64,000 bases of DNA from Physcomitrium patens (lineage: Eukaryota > Streptophyta > Bryopsida > Funariales > Funariaceae). Every line of letters begins with the position of its first letter. The first letter of the stretch is position 1. A program made the position numbers and the translations under genes. Shown here piece after piece: positions 1-11,146 of this stretch. The notes under the pieces are model-generated. The model had not been told where the DNA came from, searched no databases, and saw nothing but the letters and a program-made list of their open reading frames with translations. The stretch covers positions 597,072 to 661,071 of the forward strand of contig NC_037254.1 of assembly GCF_000002425.4 (NCBI RefSeq), given 5' to 3'.

Positions 1-838
1 TTGGTCGGGCGACTCAATGTGGTCCCGATTACGGGGTTCGATTTTGGTTCAGACTGTCCAGTTCTCTGTGCCGTCTCAGGGAACATGGTTTTCCGGTAAA
101 TGGATTTCTTAAAGGTAAAATCGGAGGGAGAAAGCTTGACGGCGAGAGCCAATTTCGGATCCAAGCTTGAGGTGGGAGCCAATTCTGGATCTAAGACGGA
201 AGATTGAAGAAATTCAGAGGATAAGGTTAGGTGGGATATATTTTTGGGGTGGTTTTTTTTTTTGAGGGAATCGGGGGGGAAGGATTTTTCAAGTTCTGCA
301 AGTTACCAGTTCGTTTTTTTTATTAGAGTTTTTGAAGATCAAGGGAATTAGAGAGAGGAGCTTCATGCATTCGGGTCGGGGAAGGAAAGACATAGAATTT
401 GGATTTTTCTTCTTCGTAGAGTTTTGGGGAAGACTGAGGCAATCGCTGCTGAAGTCAGTGTTGTAATGGTGAATCGGGATTTTTAAATGAAGTGGGTTTG
501 AATACTCTTGACTATTTTGTGAAATCGAGTTACGTCTGTGATTGAAGGATTAAAAGGGTGTCTATAGGATTGAGTATGCGGAGTGAATGAAATTTATTGG
601 GTTAATCTAACAAGACAGTCAGTGGATACAAGATCGTAAGTACAAAGCAGTATTGAAGGTTAACAGTTTGGATTGTACGGGGTTCTCTGTAACGTCTAGG
701 GACCTACCGGCTGGGGCAAAAAGGACTTCGACAAGCAGTCGAAGAGCACTTGTATAGATTTACGGTACATTGTTGCAGTCGTTTATATTCCAGCAGTCAA
801 AAACTGATAGACTGCTTGACTATCGGCGAATCTCCATA
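1..838 (+). mobile_element. Family-B-type LTR, cut by the window edge
   Basis: From about 260 to 830 this stretch follows, in order, the same landmarks as the two B LTRs at 14041 and 19776: the 'tactcttgactattttgtgaaat' block, the 'gattgagtatg' block, the 'aatttattgggttaatct' block and the 'tctctgtaacgtctaggga' block. Bases 1-120 align with the gag-derived part of those LTRs, for example the 'ggcgactcaatgtggtcc' stretch against 'ggcaacccaatgaggtcc'. This copy is clearly GC-richer than the two interior copies. The right boundary with the next element is uncertain by about 20 bases. No TG terminus is seen because the window starts inside the LTR. Confidence 0.6.
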
Positions 839-1700
839 CTACCTTCTACAGCCCATGGCAATTCCATCTAGAAAATATTGATGCCTTGGCACGAAACATG
901 CTAACAACATTTCCTTTACTTCCTCCCATGTCTTCTCTAAACTGTTTGGTGACTTGTTCTTCTCTACTAAATACCACTCTAAGGCAGTGCTTTCAAGCAG
1001 AGTGGGCAAGGTTTTGACTCTTCTTGCCCCTTGGATGTCTTTGGCTTCAAACCACACTTCCAATTCTTCTAGAAATTTCCTCATGGATCTCCTTACCTCC
1101 ACATCACTCCATTTCTTGGGAGCGGAAACCTTACGTAAGGTGCCCCTTTCAACCTCCTTTCCCTCCATCCAGCGCTCTATGACTCTTGCTACTTCCGACC
1201 TTACTAACTTCATAAGTTCAATGAAGGACAAGGTGACCTTGGTGCCCGCTCCTGGACTTTGGGTCTGGTTGATTAGCTCTTCCCTGAAAGGACTGCCTTG
1301 CTTCTTTTTTCGAAAGCTCCTTGCTCCTGCTTGGATTCCTTCTCTTACTCTCTCCTAATTTGGTGGCTTTACTTTCTCCACTCAAAGAGTAGGAGCTTAA
1401 CTTTTGAGAACCCTCTTCAAGTGATGTTTCTTTGGCATATCCACTCGGATTACTCGAACCCCCTTGGGTCTCTTCATTCTAGATGCCACTGCCTTGGGCC
1501 CCCACATCTCCTTCTAACATACCAGCTCTCTCACTTGGAGACCTAGCATCTCTCTTGGAAGGGTTCTTCCTTCTGATGGCCTTCTTAGGCGAGGTATCCT
1601 GGCTCTTTGCCAAGTCCTCTTGCCTTAAGAATTCTTCCACATTCACGTCTTTACCTTGCTTCTGTGAAGACTCAGCCACCACTTTCTTTTCTCTAGCCAT
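839..1700 (-). pseudogene. Ty3/gypsy gag fragment (element K)
   Basis: Minus-strand gag of a gypsy-type retrotransposon. It starts at an ATG (1700) about 66 bases after a primer-binding site and runs as a Lys/Glu/Ser-rich N-terminus (1479-1700), then after frame breaks into a capsid-like block (839-1231). That block contains FLEELEVWFEAKDIQGARR and TALEWYL, typical of the retrotransposon gag (UBN2/PF03732-like) fold with its conserved Trp and Phe residues. The reading frame stops next to the LTR at 1-838, so pol is absent. The longest plus-strand frame here (954-1358) is the antisense shadow of this gag. Confidence 0.65.
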
Positions 1701-1765
1701 GGCTCAAGTCTCAAAATCTCGCCGCCACAACTACTTAGTCTAGTCACGCCTTGTTGACTAATCCC

Positions 1766-1777
1766 GCTCTGATACCA
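1766..1777 (-). other. Primer-binding site, initiator-Met tRNA type
   Basis: On the minus strand the sequence reads TGGTATCAGAGC, the standard plant PBS complementary to the 3' end of initiator methionine tRNA. It lies one base from the LTR end and about 65 bases before the gag ATG, which fixes the orientation and LTR border of element K. Confidence 0.85.
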
Positions 1778-1778
1778 A

Positions 1779-2300
1779 TGTAGTACTCCAAAACTTCCTT
1801 TTTAGCCTTGAGTATTTTTGTCACCTACATCCAACCACCCTTCCAAGTTAGTAGCTTTCCACTAACCTTCACCTAGTAGCTGAACCAGATGATCCCACGC
1901 CTTTCTTGGCCTCCTGGTCACCTGCACCGAGGACTACTCTCCAACACCCAAGACCAAGGTTACTTCTTGGTGAGAGGGGCTTCAGCTTTTCTCTCTCTCA
2001 ATGTTAGTCGCCCTAGAGCGTCTTTTATGCTTTGGCCAACACCCCCTTCGTACTTGGAGCCAACCCAAGCATCCCATGGCATCCTTACACCATGGCGGGG
2101 CCAAGGGAGTCCTCATGCACTTTAAGCTCATGCGACCTCCCCAAGTCATCATCTCCAAGTGCCGCTTTGGATCACCTAAGAGACTTGTTCTTTTTCATGA
2201 GCTTTACTACCTTGTAGTGATCTCCTTAGTGAGTCACCCCTTAGCCATACATAGCCACACACTTTAGCCACACACTTTAGAGAGGTGAGTGTCCAAGATT
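1779..2300 (-). mobile_element. LTR of element K
   Basis: The plus strand begins TGTAGTACTCC immediately after the PBS, so on the minus strand the LTR ends ...GGAGTACTACA, a proper CA terminus. The other end is not certain. The sequence stays moderately GC-rich and CT-rich to about 2290, where a short direct repeat ('gccacacacttta' twice, about 2250-2278) occurs. No second LTR copy is visible in the window, so the right edge is an estimate. Confidence 0.5.
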
Positions 2301-3076
2301 TTTTTTTAAACTGGACTGGACTTCTCAGCTTTAGACTGAACCTTTGATATCACATCCAGCCGCCTAGAGTACAATAACATGGTTCTCATGTACTGCAAGC
2401 AGGACTCCTCTTTGAAATGGTGCTCATTCAACCGACGACACACTGACGATATTTGGGCATTTTGAATACGACTTTCTTGTCAGTGGGCAGGATCTCTACG
2501 GCTCACCAGTTCCTCTTGATAACGTGTCTCGCCCACAATTCTGCTGCAGCGAATGTTCAAAATCCTAAAAACCATTACAGTTACTGTTTATCAAGCCAGT
2601 ACTCTGGCGAAGGGGCATTATCCCAAACAATCTGGACAGCCCGGACACCACCTTCGAAGACAATATTGGAATTTCTAACAAGTCTGACAAAGGGCTAGAC
2701 GAAAGAAAAGCTCACTAGCAAAGATCACCGCCAAGAGAAACGGATGCCAGCATCTCTGGACACTCGTAAGGATTACAGTGTAAAGAAGAGGTTCAATAGG
2801 CAGAAGAGCTGAGATTTACGCTAATCAACTTAAGAAGACTCGTGCAGCATATTAGACGCCTCGTTTATGTTAAATCTTTGGAAGTGACGTAGTATTTGAG
2901 AAGCTATTTCATTCATTAGCTTTGGACAAGACAAGAAGTTGTGCTGGTAACCCATGCGTTACACTTCATTGATACGAACTTCGAAATTGTCCAGCTTGCG
3001 CCAGAACGCTGCAATGACACCTACACAGGACTTGATGGAGCTCTGCAGTGGCCTTCATCACCTATTTGAGATATTC
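2301..3076. other. Region 3' of the BTF3 gene, no element recognised
   Basis: Moderate-GC sequence with no similarity that I can see to the repeats elsewhere in the window. The part next to 3076 should contain the 3' UTR of the minus-strand BTF3 gene. I see no AATAAA on the minus strand in it, so I cannot place a polyadenylation site. Confidence 0.3.
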
Positions 3077-3868
3077 CTACTTGGAAGTTTCCTGCTTGGA
3101 TGCTTCCTCAAACGTCTCTCCTTCTACTAACTCAGGCACATCATCGTCTCCCTCTTCAATCCCCTCAAGATTATCCTTCTTCTGGAATTGTTGGATAAGT
3201 TTCTTCAAGTTATCCAATTTATCAGGTCCTAACTGGTTGATGATACTAGGCAAGATGTCTTGGAGCTTCTTCGTTTGAGAAGGTCCGCTCACCACCCACG
3301 TGTTGGCGGCAATGGAGGCTTGCACTGCACACACGTCAATAAAGGTATTTTCATTTAGATGCCTGTACTTCCCAAATAAACTTGTGTTTTGTCGTTTTAG
3401 GTCATGGATAACGGACTAACAGCACGGAAAGTAATACCTTTCGGATTCACGAAATGGATAACAGACTCATCCTGAAAAATGTTGACCTCCTCAATTCCAG
3501 GAACGGTATTCACTCCAAGTCGTTTCAAGGTGCTCTGCAACCTCTTGTCGTCAGTTGAGGTGGTCTTATGCACAGCTTTCTTCTTCCTGTTAGACGGAAC
3601 GAAAAAATGAATGGTATGATATAATAGATTAATGAGATTATGCAGACATCCAGAATTTCAAAAAAAACAGTTTTGTGATATCTTTATTTGGAAAATAAAA
3701 GAGAACCAAGACTGAGCAAGATCCTTGGAGGTGCATACAACACACGCAAGGACACGGGTTTCAATCACGGGGACGTGAAGAATAAAGGATCATCACTAAC
3801 CTCCTGACACTGCCCTTCCCACCAGTGCGCACTGCACTAGCCATCTTCATTAGCTTCTCTCTATCCAT
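3077..3868 (-). CDS. BTF3: Basic transcription factor 3 / NAC beta subunit
   Basis: Beta subunit of the nascent polypeptide-associated complex, a cytosolic dimer that binds ribosomes and emerging nascent chains; plant homologues are called BTF3. Three coding exons fit GT-AG rules: 3868-3801 (68 nt), 3586-3438 (149 nt) and 3324-3077 (248 nt). Together they make 465 nt, 154 aa plus TAG, close to the usual plant length of about 160 aa. Exon 1 encodes [19 protein letters not shown]. Exon 2 encodes the KKKAVHK basic patch (ribosome-binding motif) and the start of the NAC domain. Exon 3 encodes [14 protein letters not shown] and [17 protein letters not shown], then an acidic tail with [14 protein letters not shown]. 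Codons split correctly across both junctions (AG/G for Arg, G/TG for Val). The start is the family Met, directly after an AG acceptor (3869-3870). An upstream in-frame ATG exists but lies in probable intron. No disabling change is seen. Confidence 0.92.
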
Positions 3869-4574
3869 CTGCTCGGCATTCCATTCAAGATGATTAAATG
3901 CCATGCAGTAACAACATATACTCTTTAAAAGTCTACTCAACACCTGATTATGTGAAATACTATGTATACTAGTAAACAGTGATCTTAACAGGGTCAAACC
4001 CCCTCCCCCTTCCCCTCCCCCAAATTAGAAATAGAACGAGAGTGGCCACTTCAAAATCAACATAAATTCGCCACACGCCACCACATGACTTCGGAGCTAC
4101 AGCACACCCAGAGAAAGTGCTGGTAGCAGCTCAACATCAAAACAATCAAAGAAGAACAAAGGGAACACTCCAACACGGAAGAGCATTATCAATGCAACAC
4201 AGAAGCACACAAGAAGTTGCCCAAACAATTTGTAGCGCGGTCCACAGGAAAAGGGCATTAATCTAACTCACTCCCAAGAAGATAGCAACCGCTGGCTCAT
4301 CTACTCAAAACAAAGAAGCCCCTGCACGACGGTGGCAGAATTGTGCAAAACAGTAACCCCACCACCATTCCAGGTTGCAGACAAACCTCAACATAACATT
4401 CCCTATCTTTCCTCTCTCTAAAACTGCATAAACTCAACAGTAACAACAACACTAACAATAATAGCAAAAACGTAAAAGGCAAACTGAAAAATTTCGCATT
4501 ACCTAAGCCCTTCGTCTCCACAACAAACACTTGACCAAGGGCTTCAGAGCGTCGAAGAAGACGACTCAAACGTT

Positions 4575-4712
4575 ACTAAGCACCCAAAAACGAGACTTAC
4601 CCGAAAACACAAACCGGAACAAACCAAACGAAAATGAACCTACACTAAGCACCCAGAAACGAGACTTATCCGAAAACACAAACCGGAACAAACCAAACGA
4701 AAATGAACCTAC
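4575..4712. repeat. 69-bp tandem duplication in BTF3 leader intron
   Basis: Two consecutive 69-base units (4575-4643 and 4644-4712), each starting 'actaagcaccca' and ending 'gaaaatgaacctac', with only a few differences. They lie inside the inferred 5'UTR intron of BTF3 and are long enough to produce spurious open frames on the plus strand. Confidence 0.9.
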
Positions 4713-4812
4713 AAACAGTCTCTCGATGCAGTATTCCGGAGCGAATCAGCATCATCGAGACAAAGCAATTGTTGGGTAATCAGAAAAATCGAAGACATGG
4801 GAAGACGCGTAC

Positions 4813-5015
4813 CTTGGAAGGCCGTCGGCGACACTGGTTCGGCGAGGGATGCCGAGCTGACCCTGTGAGCTCCGCTGTACAGACACACAGGAAGGAAGGG
4901 GAAAGGGAAAGGGACGATGTTAGGGCAACGCTCTGTGTGTCACTGCGGCTGGAGTGAAGAGGGTCCCACGGGCACCCGTGCCCGCGGTGCTCCTCCTCCA
5001 CACATTTCCCACGGC
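4813..5015 (-). promoter_or_regulatory. BTF3: Probable BTF3 5'UTR exon and transcription start region
   Basis: A GC-rich block on the minus strand, with pyrimidine-rich stretches near 4880-4910, ends in a strong donor (CCAAG/GTACGC; exon end at 4813). With the acceptor just before the ATG (3869-3870) this gives an intron of about 940 bases within the 5' leader, an arrangement common in plant housekeeping genes. The transcription start is inferred to lie near 5000. No clear TATA box is visible, and (TG)n/(TA)n tracts follow immediately upstream. A transcript would be needed to confirm it. Confidence 0.5.
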
Positions 5016-5060
5016 AACCGATTTTACCTGCTGAAATGAAATATAAAACTTAACTTTCAC

Positions 5061-5094
5061 TGTGTGTGTGTGTGTGTGTCTGAATTGGGATGTA

Positions 5095-5122
<28 letters not shown>
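5061..5122. repeat. (TG)n and (TA)n microsatellites
   Basis: (TG)9-10 at 5061-5079, followed about 20 bases later by a (TA)n tract at about 5099-5122. They sit directly upstream of the probable BTF3 start and mark the point where the sequence turns AT-rich. Confidence 0.9.
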
Positions 5123-5132
<10 letters not shown>

Positions 5133-5597
5133 TAGACGCACATTTATGTTGTGCATTACTTAAACAACATTATCCTATTTTCTTTACTTTTTTTGATGTT
5201 TTTGGAGTGAGCGTTGGCAACTAGTGGCAATGAGCATGTTTGACAACTTGAAACGGGTTCCCATTGTAACATGCAGTTGTTTTAAACAATTGAAATTACA
5301 GAGTTTGGCTTGTGAGAGGTGATTGTTTTGTGATGCATTTTATAAGCCAAAAGGTGGCTGATTTGGAAAATTTTAGAATAAAATAGAATACTACACAACT
5401 CTTTGGTTCTTACCACTCCATAATCTTTGCCACTCAAAAACATTGTACTCAATAAAAGATACTATTCCATAAACATTCAGTTTTAGCAACTTTTCCAACA
5501 TAATTCAAGAGACCAATATACTAAATTGTAAATTTGTTCCCATTTAAGTGATTATGATTTTAGAATATTGTCAAGGTTTAAAGTGTGTGTATGTATG

Positions 5598-5633
<36 letters not shown>

Positions 5634-6192
5634 AAGACAATACATTTTAAAGATTTTCTTGTGGCGCATTTTAAATCATCTCAGATGCAAGACTTCTCCA
5701 TTACCTCAAATTTCAACAAAGACAAAAAACCAAATCACCTTCAGCAACATTTATTCAAGATGCTATTAATAACTTTTAAAAAGTTGAGCAAACATTTTGA
5801 CATTCAACAATATCAGTACATTTGCTTGGAAATGAAACATGGTTATCTATGCTAATTCTAGTTTAAAAGAAATAGATACTTACAAGTAAGGACAGTATTG
5901 CTCACATGCATATAAGTACCTTTGTGAATTAATTCACATACCTGAAACCTCACCTTATCATTCCTCAATGCAACACTGTCAACCCTCATAGATTGATTGT
6001 GTTGCTGACATAAACCATATCCACTTAGATCTCTACATACCATTATATACACCTATCAACCTGATTCCTAACCTACCATCTCAATCTAACAAAAAAACCT
6101 CACAACATCCTGAAACATGTTGACAATTGTGAAGAAGTTTTACAGTAAATTACACCATGACAAATTGATATGGACATGACCATTCCGATAAG
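5123..6192. other. AT-rich intergenic sequence with a (TA)n tract
   Basis: No coding signal or similarity to other repeats in the window was seen. It contains a (TA)n microsatellite at 5602-5630. Open frames here (for example 5548-5855) run through the microsatellite and are not credible genes. Confidence 0.4.
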
Positions 6193-6899
6193 TTACCATA
6201 TGTCTAAACAGCATTGCTCCCCATGCTGCTGCCCTGTCGCCATAAACAGGCCTTGCAGAGGATAGACATTTCCAATATACACAGATGCCATGTGCCTCAT
6301 CTCAGAACCATTGGAACATCTTTCCCCACAACCTGCCTTTGTCTGTGACTCTCATCTAGCCTGTATCACAGAGATGAAAGTTATCCAGACCTTAAATTCA
6401 ATGCCAAGATTCAATTGCTAATATTATCTGAAAGAACATTTAGAAATTAAACAATTGTATGAATCATCACTTAGAATTCACAATGATTAGTCAAGTCCTG
6501 AAAATGTTTTAAAGATTATTTACCGTGATATAATTTCGGAAAAGAATTATAGCAATTAAACCATTCTTGAAGCAATGTACCTTCAGTAAAGAATATTGCA
6601 AAGTTTCACATCACGCACCAAAGTGCAGATTCATCTCACTAATGAATTAGGCAACAACCCGATGTAGACTCACTAAAAGCGCCACTAACAGATATGTTGA
6701 CCTTCTACTGGATTAAATCTAGAGGGTCCATGACAACCGTATCCTTATCTCTGCAAATTCCAAGCAGGATTCAAGTTCCGTACGTCATGGTAAGGAGCAC
6801 CTCTTGGAGTGGTGAGAAGAGAAGGAGAAGCTCCTTGTTGTGCTGCAATGTGGCTAGCTCCTGGAGAAGCGCCTTGAGGCATATGGTGTCCATGCAGCG
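6193..6899 (-). CDS. Two possible 3' exons of an unidentified host gene
   Basis: On the minus strand a pyrimidine-rich acceptor (ctccttatctccag) precedes an exon at 6899-6784 that encodes a Gly/Ala/Ser/Gln-rich stretch including GHHMPQGASPGASHIAAQQG and ends at a GTACGG donor. A second segment, 6342-6193, follows a CAG acceptor in the matching phase and stays open for 49 codons to TAA, including MRHMASVYIGNVYPLQGL. The phases agree (116 nt entering with 2 nt, then 150 nt). I do not recognise the protein. The local GC is higher than in the flanking AT-rich DNA. Alternatively this is a pseudogene or a chance open frame. Upstream exons were not found. Confidence 0.3.
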
Positions 6900-7164
6900 C
6901 TGGAGATAAGGAGAAGGATGAGATGTAGATTCTAAAAGAGCTCATGCTGACTGAAAGAGAGGCGACAGTGGTGCTACATTGGGCCAATATTGACGGATTT
7001 AAAGCTGCATAGCCATTTTGGAGGAGAAATCGAAGTGAAGGCATTCCTATTGGAAGAGATCAAAGCGTTGGTGTTGTAAGGTTGTAGAGATAGTCTTATA
7101 GCAATGAATGCAGGACATGGTTTGGGAGTTGATGACTATGAAAGATTGGCCATAATTTTCTATG

Positions 7165-7220
7165 TTGTTGCAAGGTGATAGTTGATTTCTAGTTGTTGCA
7201 AGGTGATAGTTGATTTCTAG
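7165..7220. repeat. Perfect 28-bp tandem duplication
   Basis: The 28-base unit beginning 'ttgttgcaaggtgatag' occurs twice with no difference (7165-7192 and 7193-7220). Confidence 0.95.
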
Positions 7221-7690
7221 ACAACAAGTTTAGAAGAATTCTTGTACATATTTTTTGATGTAATAATAAGCAATTATGGAATTGTGATCAATGTTTTAAT
7301 ATGGTCATTTCTTTGTTGAAGAATGTAATGTATATAAAACTTTCACGAGTTGATTGCTAGATAATTTAAATAATTAAATAATTAATTAAAATAATATATA
7401 CTAAATAAATAATAAAAATAAATAATAAATAATAATGGTAATAATAAATAAATTTAAAAATTTTAATATTAAAAATTAAATATTAAAATATAAAAGAATA
7501 ATAAAAACTAATGTAAATAAATAAATACATAAAAAATTGACAAAAAAAACCTTAGATAAAAAATGGATAAAAAAGAGAAAATATATATTCTTACGTGAGT
7601 GAAGTTATGTCATTGGACTACCAAATGCAATTAAGATGGATTGATTTTGCTGGCACCTCCAAATCATGAGCAAAACTGAGATAAATTGAG
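7221..7690. other. Very AT-rich low-complexity sequence
   Basis: Mostly A/T runs such as 'aataaataataaaaataaat' (about 7360-7560). No gene or element could be assigned. Confidence 0.5.
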
Positions 7691-9280
7691 AGAAAATCCA
7701 TTGCTAAGAATTGTTGCAAAATTTAGGAATTTTTAAGAAGTACTAGTATAAAGTGGGATTATAGAGGTACAAAATGGGAGGTACTCTTACAAGATATAGA
7801 TGCCTTTAATATAAGATTTTTTGGAGTTTTTATAGATAGATCAAATGTAAAAAAATAAATGGTGTGATGCCAATTAAAACATCTCATTTATTTGGCCGAT
7901 ATTGGAAGATGCACAAATTCAAAGGAGGTGGATGTTATATTGTAATACAACTATATAGTGAAAATATAATCAAAAATAAAGTTTTAATTAAAATCTAATC
8001 ATCTTGATTTAATTATAATTCAAGATATTTAAACATGGTTTTTATAAAATCTCCCTAATTTATTTTCTTGACTTAATAGCTAGTAGATTAAAGGTTGGTT
8101 AGTAATTTTACCTTTTAGGCTATGGAAACTCTTTTATTGCCTTAGAAAGGCCATAAATTGATAAAAATAAGATAGAATAAATAAATAATTAGTATGGTTG
8201 ACAATAAGATTAAGTTAAAGATAGAATTGGGCTAAAAAATCCCTAGGATAGATTAGATTGATACTAAGGGGTTGATCGTTTGTTGGACAAGATTGAAATC
8301 AGCCTTCTAGCTATTGAATCGGTTACTTAGGACAAAATATGGAAGAATTTAGAGATCAATGACTAGGATTGGAAAACTAACTTTAAGCTTCCATAAGAAG
8401 CATAAGGCTTGTTTTTATAGGATTTGAAATAACTTTGCAATTATTGTTCAAAGACAAGGATTATATTGGTCACTTGAATTTATGCAATACAATTAAAACT
8501 AGCACTCTCAGGTAGTTTGCGCAATTGGTGTTATATCCATAGTTCAAAACTTGACAGTGCTTGGTTGATTGGGTGTGCTAAGTATACATAAAATTTTGTA
8601 TTAATTTCATAATATCATTGGAAGATATTTGGATTTTGATATAAAAAGGTATCAAAAATTGATAGTTTGAGGTTAGATAGGATTTCTATGATATCTAAAG
8701 ATCTATTTATTAAAATAAGGTGAAATTCGACATAGTATTAGAGAACTTTTATAATCAAGCTATGTACAAATTTAGAGTTAAAATTAAAAATTGAAGAAGG
8801 AGAAATTGGTACTAGAACATCTATATCAACTATCTAATTGGTAGTGGAGTGGCATTAGTATATTTTTTTGGATATTTTTTCATAATTTATAAATAAGATT
8901 AAACAAAATTTATATATAAGCATATAAAAGATTTATAATTGCATTTGTATGCAAAATTTTATACCAAATAGATAGTAAAATTAGGAGTTACAACTTATTG
9001 AAGTTCATTGATTAGAATTAGGACTTACAAAGAAAAATCAAAATTACTTAATTATGAAAGTAATAAGGTAATTAGAATTTTTATATAGTTGAGATTACTC
9101 AAAAGAGAGTTTTTAAATACTTTGTATTGACTTTAAGTACTTTTGAGTTAAAATTCAAATTACAATCTTTTTATATGGATGAAATCTATTAAGGTTTTTT
9201 AGATACTTGTAAAATACAACTTCATCTTCTTTTGCTACGTACTTGGTGCTTTCTCAAACAAGACAATACTTTATATGATA
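7691..9280 (+). mobile_element. Internally deleted gypsy element J with 3' LTR
   Basis: 7691-7830 matches the spacer after the protease of element B: 'tataaagtgggattatagaggtacaaaa' against 18190 'tataaagcgggattatggaggtacaaaa'. A polypurine tract (aaaggaggtgga, 7921-7932) directly precedes an LTR starting TGTTATATTGTAATAC at 7933. The LTR follows the B LTR in landmark order to about 9280, where '...ttatatgata' corresponds to the B terminus. Reverse transcriptase and integrase are missing, so the element was internally deleted. This LTR lacks the gag-derived block found in the B LTRs. Confidence 0.65.
7921..7932 (+). other. Polypurine tract of element J
   Basis: aaaggaggtgga, placed immediately before the TG of the J LTR. 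It corresponds to agaggggatgga before the B 3' LTR and gggaggtgga before the E 3' LTR. Confidence 0.75.
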
Positions 9281-9841
9281 CCAATCTCTAAAAGTTTTTG
9301 TACAATTCTTTGTATACTCAAAAGAACAATAATATGTCTTAAAAGACTTTTTATCTTCAAACGGCTATAACATCTTTATTCTAATTTTAAACCCTCTAAA
9401 TTTTATGTACAAATTATAGCCCAAATTTTAAATCTTCTAATCTTTATTTTTTATTCTTAAATATTTCTTGTAAAATCATTAAAAACCTTATTGTGGTTGC
9501 AAACAACCTATTGAAAGCTATTAAGTATGATCTTTGACTAATAGGAATGAAGTACTTCACCCCTTACCTTCATTTATCCATATCTTGTTTTTATCCTTCC
9601 AATAAGCTTCTTAGTAGTTTGGATCATCATCTTTGAATTCCAATCTTCTCTTGAAACTTCATACTAAATATTTAAATTTTATATAATATAAACACTAAAA
9701 TCTAAGTAAGTAAACATCAAAATAAAAAATTTTATATCAAATTTCTTTAAATTAATCTACTAACTATTCTAATACACATTAAAACTTATAAACATATTAT
9801 ATATTTTAATTAATTTTTACATATTATAAATGATTTTAATA
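9281..9841 (+). repeat. Repeat R, copy 1 (LTR-like)
   Basis: Direct repeat of 11147-11706 over about 560 bases. Shared landmarks include 'cttcaaacggctataac', 'tggttgca.acaac' and the terminal 'ttaatttttacata..ataaa...ttttaata'. The pair looks like LTRs of one element or two insertions of the same LTR. Its left side is cut by the J LTR. Confidence 0.6.
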
Positions 9842-10560
9842 TGATAATAGAAGATGAAGAATATTTCTTCATTTTTCATATAATTCACATACACCTTAGC
9901 AAAAATTTATATCTATTGTTTTTAGATAAACCTTAGTTGAAAGCAACTAATGCAAAAATTGATTGGAAAAGTAAGAAGTTCCATATCATCTATAGGCCAC
10001 TAAAAAACTTGACTAAAATTCTTATTTAATTTCAAAGATTTTTTTTTTAGCCAAAAATTTATCTCACTCTTCAAAAGATGAGATTTTGAATTGACAACCA
10101 TAAAAAGAATTTTTTTAAAAAAAATGTTAGATTTGCTGATTTGATAGCACAGAAAGAAGCTCAATTGATAATTGTCCAATCAATTTTAATACGATGTATG
10201 GATCTTAAGTTATATTTTTGGAAAGATTATGGAGAATTTACTAAATGGTTGAAGGATCACTTTAGTTCAAGTATGGATGAAGTTGTAAATATAAATTTTA
10301 TAGAAGGTTCTGCTACTTACCAATATGATGATTTAAAAGTAGATTTGACAACCTTAGTAGATGACATCAATTATGAACATATTTATGGAATGAATATTGA
10401 TGGCATTCAAATTTACAATCTAAAAGAGAGTGATCTTAATTCTTCTTTGTACTTCAAACAAACTTCTAGTGGCCTTATGATTAAAAATAATATGAAAATA
10501 TATTTATAAATATCAAAAGATTGGTATAAAATATTTATAAAATAAGCACCAAGTCTATCT
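9842..10560 (+). pseudogene. D-family retroelement protease and downstream ORF (copy D1)
   Basis: 9842-10000 encodes a retropepsin-like block (EEYFFIFHIIH... then LLFLDKPWLKATN) that matches D3 at 53330-53460 and D2 at 49990-50150. After about 120 bases an open frame of 122 codons (10141-10509) follows. It contains KWLKDHFSSSMDEVVNINF and matches D3 at 53580-53990, where it is broken. The ORF function is unknown; its position after the protease suggests a linker before reverse transcriptase, but no reverse transcriptase is present. Confidence 0.5.
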
Positions 10561-11146
10561 ATAAAACTATTCCTATATAGAAAATTACATCAATACATAA
10601 GCCCTAAGTATCAAAGGTCACCAAAAATTTAATAAAAATAATATAAAACCTTATATATTCTTAAGAAGAATTTTTTCCAAACTTCAACAACTCATATTTT
10701 ACGATCAGATTGTCCAAATAAACCAAAATTTTACATGAAGTATTGATGTACTTTTAAAAACTACCACAACAAATTTAAGTAGAAAATTCATTTCGAATCT
10801 TGAGATATTTCCAAAACCCTAAAAGTAGCTTCAAACCCTTATTTACAAATCCATGTGTGCGAATTTCTTTATATCTTATAAATTAAGTATTCAAATACAA
10901 TAAAATTTTGAAATGTGGCTTTTTAACCTAATAACACACATTTTTAGAAATTTTAAGCCAAAAAATTATCCGAAATTTCAAGATATGGCTCCAACCATTA
11001 CTTTCAACAAAACAACTCACTTACTACATTTGTATTAAATGTGCTATCTTCAATGCTCTATATCTTCTTCATACAAACTCCAAATACAAAAGTTCTTTTA
11101 CAAAAGATATAGATCTTAAAACCATCCTTGTGACTACATCTTTAGA

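Noticed and set aside
954..1743. Plus-strand open frames (954-1358, 1298-1546, 1483-1743)
   Set aside because: They are antisense to a recognisable gag on the minus strand with a PBS and LTR in the right order.
4297..4569. Minus-strand frame with a Leu-rich hydrophobic run
   Set aside because: It lies inside the inferred BTF3 leader intron, and the Leu run comes from low-complexity 'aacaacaac' sequence. No family signature.
5548..5855. Plus-strand frames through the (TA)n tract
   Set aside because: The frame is kept open by the microsatellite (Tyr-Ile repeats).
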